A DNA stretch of 64,000 bases from Fibrobacter sp. UWB15 (lineage in GTDB: Bacteria > Fibrobacterota > Fibrobacteria > Fibrobacterales > Fibrobacteraceae): assembly GCF_900177705.1 (NCBI RefSeq), contig NZ_FXBA01000008.1:1-64000 (forward strand). The letters run 5' to 3'. Positions 7,316 through 16,077 of the stretch are shown one piece after another. Position numbers and translations under genes: made by a program. How positions within the stretch are numbered: position 1 is the first letter of the stretch; each line of letters begins with the position of its first letter. The notes below the pieces were generated by a model. It saw only the letters and a list, made by a program, of their open reading frames with translations. It had not been told where the DNA came from and made no database searches.

Positions 7316-8521
7316 ATGATCTTGAATAAGGCTATACTCCCCAGTTTTATTTGTTCTATGGCATTCGCACTGACGGCTTGCGTCGGCAATGCCCCCGCCC
7401 CCGAAACAAATCCCCAGCCCGAACAGGCAGACAACACGGACGTATCTCAGCCCCAAACAGGAACCAGTTCTGAAGCGAACCAAATCGTTGAAAGTCAAGA
7501 TGTCTATTTTAATTCCCAGGCGTTGGACAACCACCGCTTAGCCACACCGGACAACATTCCGAGCGCGACACCCGTCAACACTCCGAACACAGACGCAACC
7601 GCCAAGACCGATGTCGCCGACCCCTACACCACCATTCCGGCAATTGTCCAGAATATTTTTGACTACGCCGACGCTTTGTACAAAGCAGGCTACACCGATT
7701 CTGCCACCGCCTACTTGGAACGTTTCCGCGTCATCAAGCCCTTGTGGGCACAGTGGGAAACCAAGGCCGACTCCATGCTAAATGAATTCGGCAAGACCAG
7801 AGCTGAAAAGGCGAAGGCTTACGAGCCGATGGTATTCCAAATTCAGAACATGAACCGCGCCAATTCCGATTACGGTCTTGTGGCAGAAACCGCCGACAGC
7901 CTGATAGCACTTGCTCCGGGCGATTCGCTGACCCAGTGGGCCAAGGCACAGAAGGGGGTTGCCTACAAGAACACACTCACCAAGGCGAAAAAAGAATACG
8001 CCGCCATTAAGGATTTAGCCGACAACCAGGCTCAATTCGCCGAAGCCGAAAAGCGGGCGCTCACCTTGCAGATGCGTTACCGCGACTTCGAAGACGTCCT
8101 GCACTTGCAGGAACTAATTGACCACATTCGCGAACTGATGCAACTCACTAACGCCGAAGCCACCAAATACTGGGAATCCCACGATCCGGCCCAGGCGCTG
8201 GCCCAAGCCGATACACTCTTGCAAAAAGAAAAATTCAGCGAAGCCAAGGAACTCTTGAACAAACTCAAGGCGAGCAAGCTCCGCAAAGAGGCGAACGAGC
8301 TTTACACAAAGCTAGCAGACAATTTCTGCACCAAGCAGCGCAAGACAACAAGCCAGATGTTCGCAAAGGCACAAAAGCAAAAAGATGCAGCCAAGAAGAA
8401 AAAGCTGTTAAACGAAGCAATCGCTCCGCTGGACAAATGCCTGACGGAATATCCGGACAATCCGCAGAAGCAGAAAGTCGAAGAGAACAAGAAGTTCCTG
8501 GAACAAGAATTAGGGAAGTAA
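7316..8521 (+). CDS. lipoprotein with TPR-like helical repeats
   Basis: A 401-residue exported lipoprotein. The ATG at 7316 gives a textbook signal (MILNKAILP..., hydrophobic core, lipobox LTAC with Cys22); earlier in-frame starts add a useless leader. After the Cys comes a low-complexity Pro/Thr/Asn/Asp linker (about 25-105), then helical repeats reminiscent of tetratricopeptide units (YADALYKAGYTDSATAYLERF and later AQADTLLQKEKFSEAKELL), ending in a Lys-rich helix. Such proteins usually serve as periplasmic scaffolds. The specific role is unknown. It stands alone between divergent and convergent neighbours. Confidence 0.75.
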   Translation: MILNKAILPSFICSMAFALTACVGNAPAPETNPQPEQADNTDVSQPQTGTSSEANQIVESQDVYFNSQALDNHRLATPDNIPSATPVNTPNTDATAKTDVADPYTTIPAIVQNIFDYADALYKAGYTDSATAYLERFRVIKPLWAQWETKADSMLNEFGKTRAEKAKAYEPMVFQIQNMNRANSDYGLVAETADSLIALAPGDSLTQWAKAQKGVAYKNTLTKAKKEYAAIKDLADNQAQFAEAEKRALTLQMRYRDFEDVLHLQELIDHIRELMQLTNAEATKYWESHDPAQALAQADTLLQKEKFSEAKELLNKLKASKLRKEANELYTKLADNFCTKQRKTTSQMFAKAQKQKDAAKKKKLLNEAIAPLDKCLTEYPDNPQKQKVEENKKFLEQELGK

Positions 8522-8524
8522 ATC

Positions 8525-8586
8525 AGATGTGGGATGTGAGATGTGAAATGAGTAATTACACATTTCACATCAGTCATTGCACATTG
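8525..8586. repeat. GATGTGA-type repeat with perfect 11-bp hairpin
   Basis: Lies three bases after the lipoprotein stop and just before the stop of the converging gene. GATGTGAAATG (8540-8550) pairs perfectly with CATTTCACATC (8561-8571) around AGTAATTACA. Units of about seven bases (ATGTGGG, ATGTGAG, ATGTGAA) precede the hairpin. A related element with the same GTAATTA-type centre lies at 15995-16030. It could also act as a bidirectional terminator, though no T-run follows. Confidence 0.65.
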
Positions 8587-8589
8587 TTT

Positions 8590-9048
8590 TTACAATTCTA
8601 CTAATATGCCGGCTTGCACGTAGGCGTAGCCTTTGCCTTCGTGATCAAGGAACTGGTAGCCACCCATCAGCATGATGGACGAATAATCGCCATTCTTGAT
8701 GTCTAAACCGCCACCGGCGCGCCAGAACATCTGGCCGTTGGAACCAAAGAGATAGCCCCAGTCACCCGTCGCTACAGGAAGAGCCGTGCTGCCGATAGGC
8801 AGGCGGATCCAGACGCTGCCAGAAGCAGGAATCAGGCTCACGTTATCGATTTCCTGATAACCCGTGCCGATGCCAAAAAAGAGCATCTGGTCAATAGGAT
8901 ACCACAAGTGACCAAAAACGTTCAGGTTGAACGTGCCGATATCACTCACATGGTTCACGACACCGCCCTGCACATCCATGGTGAATGCGTTCGCCGGAAC
9001 GAAGGCGAATGCTAAAGCAAACAGAATGGCAGTCAGAAATTTTTTCAT
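8590..9048 (-). CDS. small exported beta-barrel-like protein
   Basis: A 152-residue protein with a clear signal peptide (MKKFLTAILFALAFAF, cleavage after ANA near residue 21). The mature part is rich in Gly, aromatic residues and alternating strands (FFGIGTGYQEI, FWRAGGGLDI, SSIMLMGGYQFL) and ends in a hydrophobic residue, like a small outer-membrane barrel of the OmpA/OmpW type. No named family is recognised. It lies 67 bases downstream of the glycosyltransferase gene on the same strand and may be the tail of that operon or a separate unit. Confidence 0.65.
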   Translation of the reverse strand: MKKFLTAILFALAFAFVPANAFTMDVQGGVVNHVSDIGTFNLNVFGHLWYPIDQMLFFGIGTGYQEIDNVSLIPASGSVWIRLPIGSTALPVATGDWGYLFGSNGQMFWRAGGGLDIKNGDYSSIMLMGGYQFLDHEGKGYAYVQAGILVEL

Positions 9049-9115
9049 ATCTCAGTTAAAATATAATCTTTCGTCTCTCGTCTGTAGCCGTGAAACGGCG
9101 TTCTTTCGTCTGATA

Positions 9116-10267
9116 TTACTCATCGCTGCGGGCTTCGCGGGCCCAACCGCCGCTTTTTTCGGGCTTGAACGCCATGAAGAAACCTTTAAGCATAGCGTAG
9201 TTCATCGAAAGGAAGTAGTAACCGCTCGGTACAATCTTGAAGCCGGCGACCAGCAACGAAAGCGACATCACACCAAAGAAAATCTGGTAGAAGAGACCAC
9301 TCGTGAGTAGGCAAGCGTTCGCGACAAACAGCAAAATCAAAATGTGCGGCGAGAACCAGCGCAGAATCTTGTGCGAGAAGAACAGGTAGGCAAGCAGCGG
9401 GTGCAGCGGATTCAACAGCGGCAAGTAAGAGAACAAGAAGTTGAAGTTCGCGCGGCCGATACGCACCTTGCGGCGGAACTCACCGCTCGATTCCTTAGAC
9501 GTCTGCTCGGTACCGATAGCACTTGTAACAAACGTGCAGTAGTAACCCTTTTCAAGCACCTTGGTAGTTACGAAGAAGTCGTCCATGACGCTCTTCTTGA
9601 CAGGCAGTTCCGTATACAGTTCACGGCGAATTGCATAGAGGGCGCCGTTGCCGCCAATCAGCATATCGAGAACGCCTTCGAACTTCTTGATTTCAGATTC
9701 CAAATCCCAGTAAGAACTTTCGCCGCGACCCAACGTAGAACCGCTCTTGTCAGAAAGAATCAAGTGACCGCAGGCGCAGCCGATTTTCTTGTCCCGGAAC
9801 GGAATCACGAGTTTGCGCACCACATTCGGGAAGAACATCGTGTTTGCATCGCAGAAGAGCAAGATGTCATTCTTTGCAATTTTGTTCAGGCGGTTCAGCA
9901 TGGCAGCCTTGCCCGCATTCTTCGGCGCCTTGACCAGCGTGATTCCCTGCGACTCGTAGCGTGCCACAATTTCAGCGGTTTTGTCGGCAGAGCCATCGTC
10001 ACCAATCAAAACTTCAAGTTTGTCCTTGGGGTAATCAAGTTCCAAAATGTTATGGATTTTGCGTTCGATTACCGCTTCTTCATTGTAGGCCGAAATCAAA
10101 ATCGACACCGTCGGCAGTTCCACGTCGCCTTGTTCCGGCTTCTTGCGGCGCTTAAAGATTTCACTTACAAACGGGAGCGTCATCGGGAACAGCAAGTAGC
10201 AATGTACTAGCAAAAAAATCATCACCCAGAAAACGATTTGAGCGTAAAAAAGGAATTGTTCGTTCAT
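9116..10267 (-). CDS. membrane-bound family 2 glycosyltransferase
   Basis: A 383-residue processive-type GT-A glycosyltransferase. Order: N-terminal membrane helix (about 5-27); catalytic domain with SAYNEE, IGDDGSADKT, FCDANT (metal-binding Asp), GGNGALYAIRR and VMDDFF (acceptor-site DD) followed by RKVRIGRANF; then three or so C-terminal membrane helices. It would build or extend a surface glycan from a nucleotide sugar on the inner face of the membrane; sugar unknown. The ATG at 10267 overlaps the upstream TGA by four bases (ATGA), so it is preferred over the GTG at 10279. Last clearly coupled gene of the clpP-ftsY operon. Confidence 0.85.
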   Translation of the reverse strand: MNEQFLFYAQIVFWVMIFLLVHCYLLFPMTLPFVSEIFKRRKKPEQGDVELPTVSILISAYNEEAVIERKIHNILELDYPKDKLEVLIGDDGSADKTAEIVARYESQGITLVKAPKNAGKAAMLNRLNKIAKNDILLFCDANTMFFPNVVRKLVIPFRDKKIGCACGHLILSDKSGSTLGRGESSYWDLESEIKKFEGVLDMLIGGNGALYAIRRELYTELPVKKSVMDDFFVTTKVLEKGYYCTFVTSAIGTEQTSKESSGEFRRKVRIGRANFNFLFSYLPLLNPLHPLLAYLFFSHKILRWFSPHILILLFVANACLLTSGLFYQIFFGVMSLSLLVAGFKIVPSGYYFLSMNYAMLKGFFMAFKPEKSGGWAREARSDE

Positions 10268-10764
10268 CGGGATATCCACTCCTTTTCTTTTTCAAGGAAC
10301 TGGTACAGCATGTATCGCAGTTCTTGCGGCGACATAGAGTCGGTAACCGTCAAAATGCTCATTCCCTTCGGGGCAACAAGCACAAAAGCCGGAAGCGCGT
10401 TCAGTTCCCATACATCAAAATAGCAGCGTTGCACCGTTTTCTTTTGACCGTCGCACATGATGGTATCTTGTGAATCGGCATTGAGCTTAACGGCATAAAA
10501 ACGCGTGTTCAAAAGCGAGGCCACCGTGGGGTCGCTGTACACGTTCGCATCCATCACGCGGCAGGGAATGCACCAGTCCGCATACAAATCCACAAAGACA
10601 AGTTTCGGAAACTTTTGAGCCTTTTCAAGCGCTTCATTATAGTCCATCCAATGTACAGTGGACTTTCTAGTCGAGGCTTTCTTGGCAGGCACCGCATCGT
10701 TTAGAGGGGCTGCAAAAGAAACCGAAACGCAAAGCGCTACAAGCATCAACAAACGTAAAATCAA
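10264..10764 (-). CDS. exported thioredoxin-fold protein
   Basis: A 166-residue periplasmic protein: signal peptide (about 1-18, ending SFAA) and a thioredoxin domain with the redox motif CIPC (Cys65, Cys68) in ADWCIPCRVMD, as in the C-terminal domain of DsbD-like and related thiol reductases. Two further Cys (in IMCDG and QRCYF) are present. Expected to reduce or isomerise disulfides in the periplasm. Overlaps its lipoprotein neighbour by four bases at the start and the glycosyltransferase by four bases at the end. Confidence 0.8.
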   Translation of the reverse strand: MILRLLMLVALCVSVSFAAPLNDAVPAKKASTRKSTVHWMDYNEALEKAQKFPKLVFVDLYADWCIPCRVMDANVYSDPTVASLLNTRFYAVKLNADSQDTIMCDGQKKTVQRCYFDVWELNALPAFVLVAPKGMSILTVTDSMSPQELRYMLYQFLEKEKEWISR

Positions 10765-11180
10765 TGTACACCTCCCTTGTGGGCGGGCATCTGAGTCTGC
10801 ACCTTACGGCTGGGCTTGATTTCAGGCGCCTGCGCCTGTCCTGCCTGCGAAGGTGCCAGCAGAGAATCGATGCGGGCATTTACTGCCTTCTGGAACGGCA
10901 CCCACTGGCGCTCGTCATTCAAGATTTCGTCAGTCTTGGCAAGGAACTGTTCGCGAGTGTACCCCGCCGCTTTCAAGATATCCTGTCGCACCAAGCGGCC
11001 TATTGGAGAATCCTTGCTGTAGGTGATTTCGGCAACGCGCAATTCGACAAACAAGTCAACGAACTTCTGGTCGACCGAGACCTCATTTGCGCAACCGACC
11101 AAGCCGAAAGCAGAAAGCAAAAGAAGCGCAACGGCTAAAACCGCACGCGCCCCCATCGTCTTGTTTTCGACTAAAGCCAT
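10761..11180 (-). CDS. small lipoprotein, DUF4296-like
   Basis: A 139-residue lipoprotein. The ATG at 11180 gives a signal peptide with lipobox LVGC (Cys30); the longer frame upstream overlaps ftsY and is not needed. The mature part (QKFVDLFVELRVAEITYSKD... AAGYTREQFLAKTDEIL) resembles DUF4296-type helical lipoproteins, but I am not sure of that assignment. A Pro/Gln/Ala-rich tail follows. It sits ten bases after ftsY and overlaps the thioredoxin gene. Confidence 0.7.
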   Translation of the reverse strand: MALVENKTMGARAVLAVALLLLSAFGLVGCANEVSVDQKFVDLFVELRVAEITYSKDSPIGRLVRQDILKAAGYTREQFLAKTDEILNDERQWVPFQKAVNARIDSLLAPSQAGQAQAPEIKPSRKVQTQMPAHKGGVH

Positions 11181-11190
11181 AGACACAATC

Positions 11191-12114
11191 TTACTGCTCG
11201 TTTTCTTCCAGAGCGTTTTCGAAAAGGCCTTCCACGTATTCGGCCTTGCTGAAAGGCACCAGCTGGTCAATGCGTTCGCCCATGCCAATCCAGCGGATAG
11301 GAATCTGGAGCGAACTTGCAATCGAAAGCACTGCGCCGCCACGGGCCGTACCGTCGAGCTTGGTCACCACGAGGCCGGTGAGCGGGAAACTCTGATTGAA
11401 AATTTTCGTCTGGTTGATGGTGTTCTGTCCGGTATTGCCGTCGATTACGAGCCACATGTCGTGCGGCATGTCGGGACTCACCTTCTTGATCACGCGGACA
11501 ATCTTCTTGAGTTCTTCCATCAAGTAGTCTTTGTTGTGCAGACGGCCGGCGGTATCGATGAGGACCACGTCGCAGCCGCGGGCCACTGCAGCATTGCAGG
11601 CATCGAACGCCACAGCCGCAGGGTCAGAACCTTCCTGATGCTTCACGAATTCGGCACCCGAGCGCTGCGCCCAGGTTTCAAGCTGGTCGATGGCCGCAGC
11701 ACGGAACGTGTCGCAGGCCGCAATCATCACCTTCTTGCCCTCGCCTTTGAGGCGTGCGGCAAGCTTACCGATTGTAGTCGTTTTGCCGGCGCCGTTCACG
11801 CCAATCACAAGCACCACGTGCGGCTTGCCCTTGAGTTCAAACGGAGGCGGATCCTTCAAGAGGCGTTCCGCTTCGCTACGCATAATGCCGAGCACCTGTT
11901 CGGTCGTGAGCGACTTGCCCAGCGCCTGCTCGCGCAAGGCATCGGTCAACAGGAACGCCGCTTCGACACCCACGTCGGCCTTGATCAAGTGTTCTTCGAG
12001 TTCCTCAAGAGTGTCGTCTGTAATTTTGCCTGCACCGACAATACCCTTGAGTTCGCCCATCAAGGCGTCGCGGGTCTTGGCTAGGCCACTCTTAATGGCA
12101 GAAAAAAGTCCCAT
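11191..12114 (-). CDS. ftsY: signal recognition particle receptor FtsY
   Basis: SRP receptor GTPase that docks ribosome-SRP complexes at the membrane for co-translational insertion. At 307 residues it has the N helical domain (about 1-90) and the G domain with GVNGAGKTT (105-113), DTFRAAA, DTAGR and TKLDGTARGG, all intact. The acidic A domain of enterobacterial FtsY is lacking, as in many bacteria. It lies 21 bases after clpP and heads into the lipoprotein/thioredoxin/glycosyltransferase genes, so these membrane-biogenesis genes are probably cotranscribed. Confidence 0.97.
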   Translation of the reverse strand: MGLFSAIKSGLAKTRDALMGELKGIVGAGKITDDTLEELEEHLIKADVGVEAAFLLTDALREQALGKSLTTEQVLGIMRSEAERLLKDPPPFELKGKPHVVLVIGVNGAGKTTTIGKLAARLKGEGKKVMIAACDTFRAAAIDQLETWAQRSGAEFVKHQEGSDPAAVAFDACNAAVARGCDVVLIDTAGRLHNKDYLMEELKKIVRVIKKVSPDMPHDMWLVIDGNTGQNTINQTKIFNQSFPLTGLVVTKLDGTARGGAVLSIASSLQIPIRWIGMGERIDQLVPFSKAEYVEGLFENALEENEQ

Positions 12115-12135
12115 TCGAAAATTTCCGTATAATCG

Positions 12136-12717
12136 TTAAACGATGCTTTCGACCTTGTCGACCAGGCCGTAGGCCTTGGCCTCTTCGGCACTCATAAAGT
12201 TGTCGCGTTCCGTGTCGCGGTCGATTTCTTCCATGGTGTGGCCAGAAGTTTCGGCAAGAATCTTACCCGTAATGTTGCGGATGCGCAGCATTTCTTCGGC
12301 CTGAATCTGGATGTCGCTTGCCGGGGCGACAATTTCACCGTGAATGAGCGGCTGGTGAATCATGATGCGGGCATTGGGCCATGCATAACGCTTGCCCTTT
12401 GCTCCCGAAGTCAAAAGTACCGCACCCATGGAGGCTGCCTGACCGCAGCAAACCGTGACCACGTCGCTCTGGATAGCGTTCATGCAGTCGTAAATGGCAA
12501 GGCCGCTAGAAATCACGCCACCCGGGCTGTTAATGAAGAAATAGATGTCGTCGTGATTCAAGGAATCCAGATACAAAAGTTCCTTCACAATGCGTTCGGC
12601 GCTTTCGTCGTCGACACCGCCCCACAAGAAGATCTTACGCTTGGAGGCAAGGAATTCTTCAGCCTTCTTCATGATCTCGGAAGGGGCATTCTCTTTCTTT
12701 TCGTTGCAATCTGCCAT
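12136..12717 (-). CDS. clpP: ATP-dependent Clp protease proteolytic subunit
   Basis: A 193-residue serine peptidase that forms the barrel of Clp proteases and works with a ClpX/ClpA-type unfoldase, not seen in this window. The catalytic triad is Ser96 in GQAASMGA, His121 in MIHQP and Asp172 in ERDNFMS. The N-terminus begins MADCNEKKENAP and is shorter than that of proteobacterial ClpP. First gene of the minus-strand operon with ftsY. Confidence 0.95.
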   Translation of the reverse strand: MADCNEKKENAPSEIMKKAEEFLASKRKIFLWGGVDDESAERIVKELLYLDSLNHDDIYFFINSPGGVISSGLAIYDCMNAIQSDVVTVCCGQAASMGAVLLTSGAKGKRYAWPNARIMIHQPLIHGEIVAPASDIQIQAEEMLRIRNITGKILAETSGHTMEEIDRDTERDNFMSAEEAKAYGLVDKVESIV

Positions 12718-12822
12718 AATAAATCCTTTTTGTTCAGGTACAATTTAGAAAATTCAATATATTATCGTCTTTTCGCACCCGTTTGTAAACAAGCATATTT
12801 TTTTCAGTTTTATGTTCCATTG

Positions 12823-12846
12823 CCCATAAAAAATATACATTATGGG
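12823..12846. promoter_or_regulatory. AT-rich dyad upstream of plsC
   Basis: CCCATA and TATGGG flank an AT-rich 12-base centre in the 155 bases between divergent clpP and plsC, 27 bases before the plsC start. It may be a promoter-linked operator; nothing else in the gap is recognised. Confidence 0.3.
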
Positions 12847-12872
12847 TGTAAACCCTTATTTTTAGGACACTT

Positions 12873-13616
12873 ATGGCATTTATTCGTGCAATTTTCTACT
12901 ACTTGTTCATTGGAGTAGGGCTTTTCGTTGTCGGTCTTCCGTTCATGTTTTACAAGGGCGTGCTTTGCAGGCGCTGGGCAGACAGCACCCGCATATGCAT
13001 CCCGTTTTTCCGGGTTTTGTTCAAGTTGTCGGGAATCAAGGTCGAAATCGAAGGCAAGGAGAACATTCCGGACCACAAGAAGTTCGTGCTCATAGCCAAC
13101 CACCAGAGTTTTTTGGACATCAACGTGATTTGGCCCTCGATTACCATGACCTCGTTCATTGCGAAGGCGGAACTCTGGAAAATTCCCGTGTTCGGCTGGG
13201 TCTTGACTAAAATCGGCTGCATTCCGGTGCACAGGAACCCGCGCAAGAACCTGGGCATGGGCGCTGTCGTGAAAAAGCGCCTCGAAGACAACGTGACCAT
13301 TTCGGTGTTCCCCGAAGGCCACCGCAGCAACGACGGGCACATGCTCCCGTTCCAGAACGGAATTTTCCGCATGGCCAAGGAAAACAAGTTTCCGCTCCTG
13401 CCGGTGACGCTTGTGGATACGGGCAAGCGGCTTTCCAAGACCAAGTGGGCGCAGACCCCGGGTGTGGTAAAGATTGTGGTGCACCCGCTGCAGACACCCG
13501 AAAGCTTTGAGAACAAATCCGCCACGCAGCTGCGCGACGAGATTCACAACATGATTTCTTCGGCGCTGCCCTACAGACAGGCCGACGCCGCCACCGCGGC
13601 AAACAAGGAGGCCTAA
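12873..13616 (+). CDS. plsC: 1-acyl-sn-glycerol-3-phosphate acyltransferase
   Basis: Membrane enzyme of 247 residues that acylates lysophosphatidic acid to phosphatidic acid. An N-terminal hydrophobic segment (about 5-30) is followed by the family motifs: NHQSFLD (His77-X4-Asp82, catalytic), then GCIPVHRNPRK, then FPEGHRS (146-152), which binds the glycerol phosphate. One base separates its stop from the rnr start region and the rnr ribosome site lies inside its last codons, so the two genes are coupled. Confidence 0.9.
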   Translation: MAFIRAIFYYLFIGVGLFVVGLPFMFYKGVLCRRWADSTRICIPFFRVLFKLSGIKVEIEGKENIPDHKKFVLIANHQSFLDINVIWPSITMTSFIAKAELWKIPVFGWVLTKIGCIPVHRNPRKNLGMGAVVKKRLEDNVTISVFPEGHRSNDGHMLPFQNGIFRMAKENKFPLLPVTLVDTGKRLSKTKWAQTPGVVKIVVHPLQTPESFENKSATQLRDEIHNMISSALPYRQADAATAANKEA

Positions 13617-13617
13617 T

Positions 13618-15987
13618 ATGGCTCAGCATTTACCTAGCGAAGAACAGATTATTGCCATTTTGCGCGACGAACCGATGGTCGGTAGCCGCCTGCGTAGCGC
13701 GCTCGGCCTCCCCAAAAAGCAGAAGATGGCTTTTAAGCAGATGCTCGCCGACATGGTGGACCGAGGCCTCTTGAAGCGCACCAGCCACAAGGAATACCAG
13801 CTGGGCGATGGCGAAAGCGTCGAAGAAAAGCGCGAAAAGCGCGTGAAGAAGATTGCGGAACAGTACCCCGAAGACAACCGCCGCCTGGGTGCCCGCAGCC
13901 GCAGGCAGACGGGCAAGGAAAACGAGACCCGCGTGAAGCGCGGCATTCTGCACCAGACGGGCGAAGAAGAATGGGAAGTGCACGAACTCGAAACCGGCAA
14001 GGTGTACGAGATGTGCCACCGCAGGCAGGCCCCGGGCAAGGAAGGCGAAACCATCAGCTTTACGCTGTACCCGCACCCGAAACTCAAGCATAGCTACCTC
14101 GCAAAGGTAGACCGCACCGCCGAAGCCATGAACATCAGCTGGGACGAAGTCAAGACAAAGTTCATGGAAGACGCAAACTTGCCCAAAGACTTTAGCCCCG
14201 CCATCAAGAAGTATGTGGACAGCGTCAAGGAGCCGTGCGGCAAGGACTTCAAGGGCCGCGTGGATTACAGGCAGCTCACGATTCTCTGCATTGACCCCGA
14301 TGGCGCCATGGACCACGACGACGCCATTAGCGTGGAACGCACCCCCAAGGGCTACAGGCTGGGCGTGCACATTGCCGACGTGAGCTACTACGTACCCGAA
14401 GGGAGCGAACTCGATGAAGAGGCTCTGGAAAGGAGCTACACGCAGTACCTGCCGTGGACCGCCGTGCCGATGCTCCCGGATAAGCTTTCGAGCAATGTTT
14501 GCAGCCTGCACCAGGGTGTGGACCGCTGCGCATTCACCTGCATGATGGAACTCGACAAGCACGCGAACGTGCTCAGCTGGGATTTCCACCGCAGTATCGT
14601 GAAGATTACCAAGTCCATTACCTACGAGCAGGCAATGGAAATGATGAAGAACGGCGACGACGACATCAAGGCGCTCGCCGAGGTGACGGCGCTTTTGAAG
14701 CAGAACCGCACCAAGGACGGCCTGCTGGAATTCCAGAGCACCGAATTCGGCTGCAAGTTCAACGAAAAGGGTGAACCGGAAAAGATTTACCCGCGCGTAA
14801 CCGACGAATCGAATTCGTGGGTGGAAGAATGCATGCTTATTGCGAACAACTGCTGCGCGAAGGAGCTCAAGAAGCGCAAGCTCCAGGGCATTTACCGTAT
14901 CCACGAAGCGCCTGACACCAAGGACATCATGGAACTGTACTACATGTACCCGGACCTGTTCAAGGATTCTCCGGTGATGTTGCGCGACCTGGGCAAGCCC
15001 CGCAGCGGCGACACGAACCTGAACCCGACGGCATTCAAGCTGTACGAGCACCTGGTGAAGCGTGCCGCGGGCGACGAAACGCTTACGAACCGAATTCTCC
15101 GCAGTATGCAGAAGGCGCATTACGACAGCAACAGCTTCGGACACTTCGCGCTGAACTGGCAGGACTACGCGCACTTCACCAGCCCCATCCGCCGCTACGC
15201 CGATTTGTGGTGTCACCGTGAACTCGCGCGCAAGGGCAAGGAAATTACCGCCGAACGCAAGAACAGCGTCATTGAAGTGTGCGACCTGATTTCGGCAAAC
15301 GAAGTCAAGAACCAGAAAACCGAACGCATCGCCATCAAGGTGTGCAGCTGCTGGATTTTGAAGAGCCACATCGGCGATGACTTCGAGGCAACTGTCTCGG
15401 GCATCGAGGAATGGGGTATCTACGTTTCTATCGCAGACCCGATTGCCGAAGGCCTAGTGCGTTTCCGCGATATTGCCGGTGACGACTTCTACGTATTCAA
15501 CCCGGACCAGGGACTCGCTTTTGGCAAGAAGAGCGGGCGTACGTTCCGGCGCGGCGACAAGGTGCTGGTGCGCCTTTTGCGGGTAGACCCGCTGCGCGGT
15601 CAGGCGGACTTCAGCATTATCGAAAAACTCTCTAGCGAACCGAAGAAGCGCCGCCGTCAGGGTGAATCTCGCGACGTTCATGAACGCGCTGACCGCGCCG
15701 CCGCGGCGGAAGCCCTCGGCTACGTGAGCCAGCCCGACGAAGACTTTGATGATGACGTTCCGGAATTCGTGTCGGCGCACAGCCACATGAACCGTGGCGG
15801 CCGCGGAAAATCACGCGGCGGCAGGTTCGATTCCGACGCCCCGAGTTTCGAACGTTCTGGCCGTAGTTCTCGCGGCAAGGGCGGACGCAACGATCGTAAC
15901 GATGACCGCGAAGGATTCCACGTTGCAAGCAAGCCTCGCAAGGGCGGCTCCCGCAAGGGTGCCGGTCGCAGCCAAAGGAGAAGGTAA
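13618..15987 (+). CDS. rnr: ribonuclease R
   Basis: A 3'-to-5' exoribonuclease of 789 residues, able to degrade structured RNA. Order: winged-helix N-terminus (about 5-65), cold-shock/OB-type domains (100-200), RNB catalytic domain starting near 215 with IDPDGAMDHDDAIS carrying the metal-binding Asp residues, S1 domain near 580-660, and a long basic Gly/Arg/Lys-rich tail (about 680-789) suited to RNA binding. AAGGAGG six bases before the ATG fixes the start. Cotranscribed with plsC. Confidence 0.95.
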   Translation: MAQHLPSEEQIIAILRDEPMVGSRLRSALGLPKKQKMAFKQMLADMVDRGLLKRTSHKEYQLGDGESVEEKREKRVKKIAEQYPEDNRRLGARSRRQTGKENETRVKRGILHQTGEEEWEVHELETGKVYEMCHRRQAPGKEGETISFTLYPHPKLKHSYLAKVDRTAEAMNISWDEVKTKFMEDANLPKDFSPAIKKYVDSVKEPCGKDFKGRVDYRQLTILCIDPDGAMDHDDAISVERTPKGYRLGVHIADVSYYVPEGSELDEEALERSYTQYLPWTAVPMLPDKLSSNVCSLHQGVDRCAFTCMMELDKHANVLSWDFHRSIVKITKSITYEQAMEMMKNGDDDIKALAEVTALLKQNRTKDGLLEFQSTEFGCKFNEKGEPEKIYPRVTDESNSWVEECMLIANNCCAKELKKRKLQGIYRIHEAPDTKDIMELYYMYPDLFKDSPVMLRDLGKPRSGDTNLNPTAFKLYEHLVKRAAGDETLTNRILRSMQKAHYDSNSFGHFALNWQDYAHFTSPIRRYADLWCHRELARKGKEITAERKNSVIEVCDLISANEVKNQKTERIAIKVCSCWILKSHIGDDFEATVSGIEEWGIYVSIADPIAEGLVRFRDIAGDDFYVFNPDQGLAFGKKSGRTFRRGDKVLVRLLRVDPLRGQADFSIIEKLSSEPKKRRRQGESRDVHERADRAAAAEALGYVSQPDEDFDDDVPEFVSAHSHMNRGGRGKSRGGRFDSDAPSFERSGRSSRGKGGRNDRNDDREGFHVASKPRKGGSRKGAGRSQRRR

Positions 15988-15990
15988 TAT

Positions 15991-16075
15991 GCAATGCGTG
16001 ATGTGAGAAGTGTAATTATACACCTCACACTCCACACCTCACACTAACCACTGTCTACTGCCTACTGTCTACTAA
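15991..16075. repeat. composite heptad repeat with hairpin, copy 2
   Basis: Fills the gap between rnr and the RgpF-like gene. The first half has TGTGAG (16002-16007) and CTCACA (16024-16029) around the palindrome GTGTAATTATACAC (16010-16023). From 16021 on it reads in 7-base units: CACCTCA, CACTCCA, CACCTCA, CACTAAC, CACTGTC, TACTGCC, TACTGTC. It thereby joins the hairpin family seen at 8525 and the GTAGGAA-type family into one element, ending two bases before the next start codon. Confidence 0.7.
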
Positions 16076-16077
16076 AT

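Noticed and set aside
9087-9099. GCCGT-GAA-ACGGC hairpin as terminator of the glycosyltransferase operon
   Set aside because: Only five base pairs and no T-run on the minus strand; too weak to annotate.
10761-11342. 193-residue form of the lipoprotein after ftsY
   Set aside because: The extra N-terminal residues are read from inside ftsY in another frame; the ATG at 11180 gives an intact lipoprotein signal.
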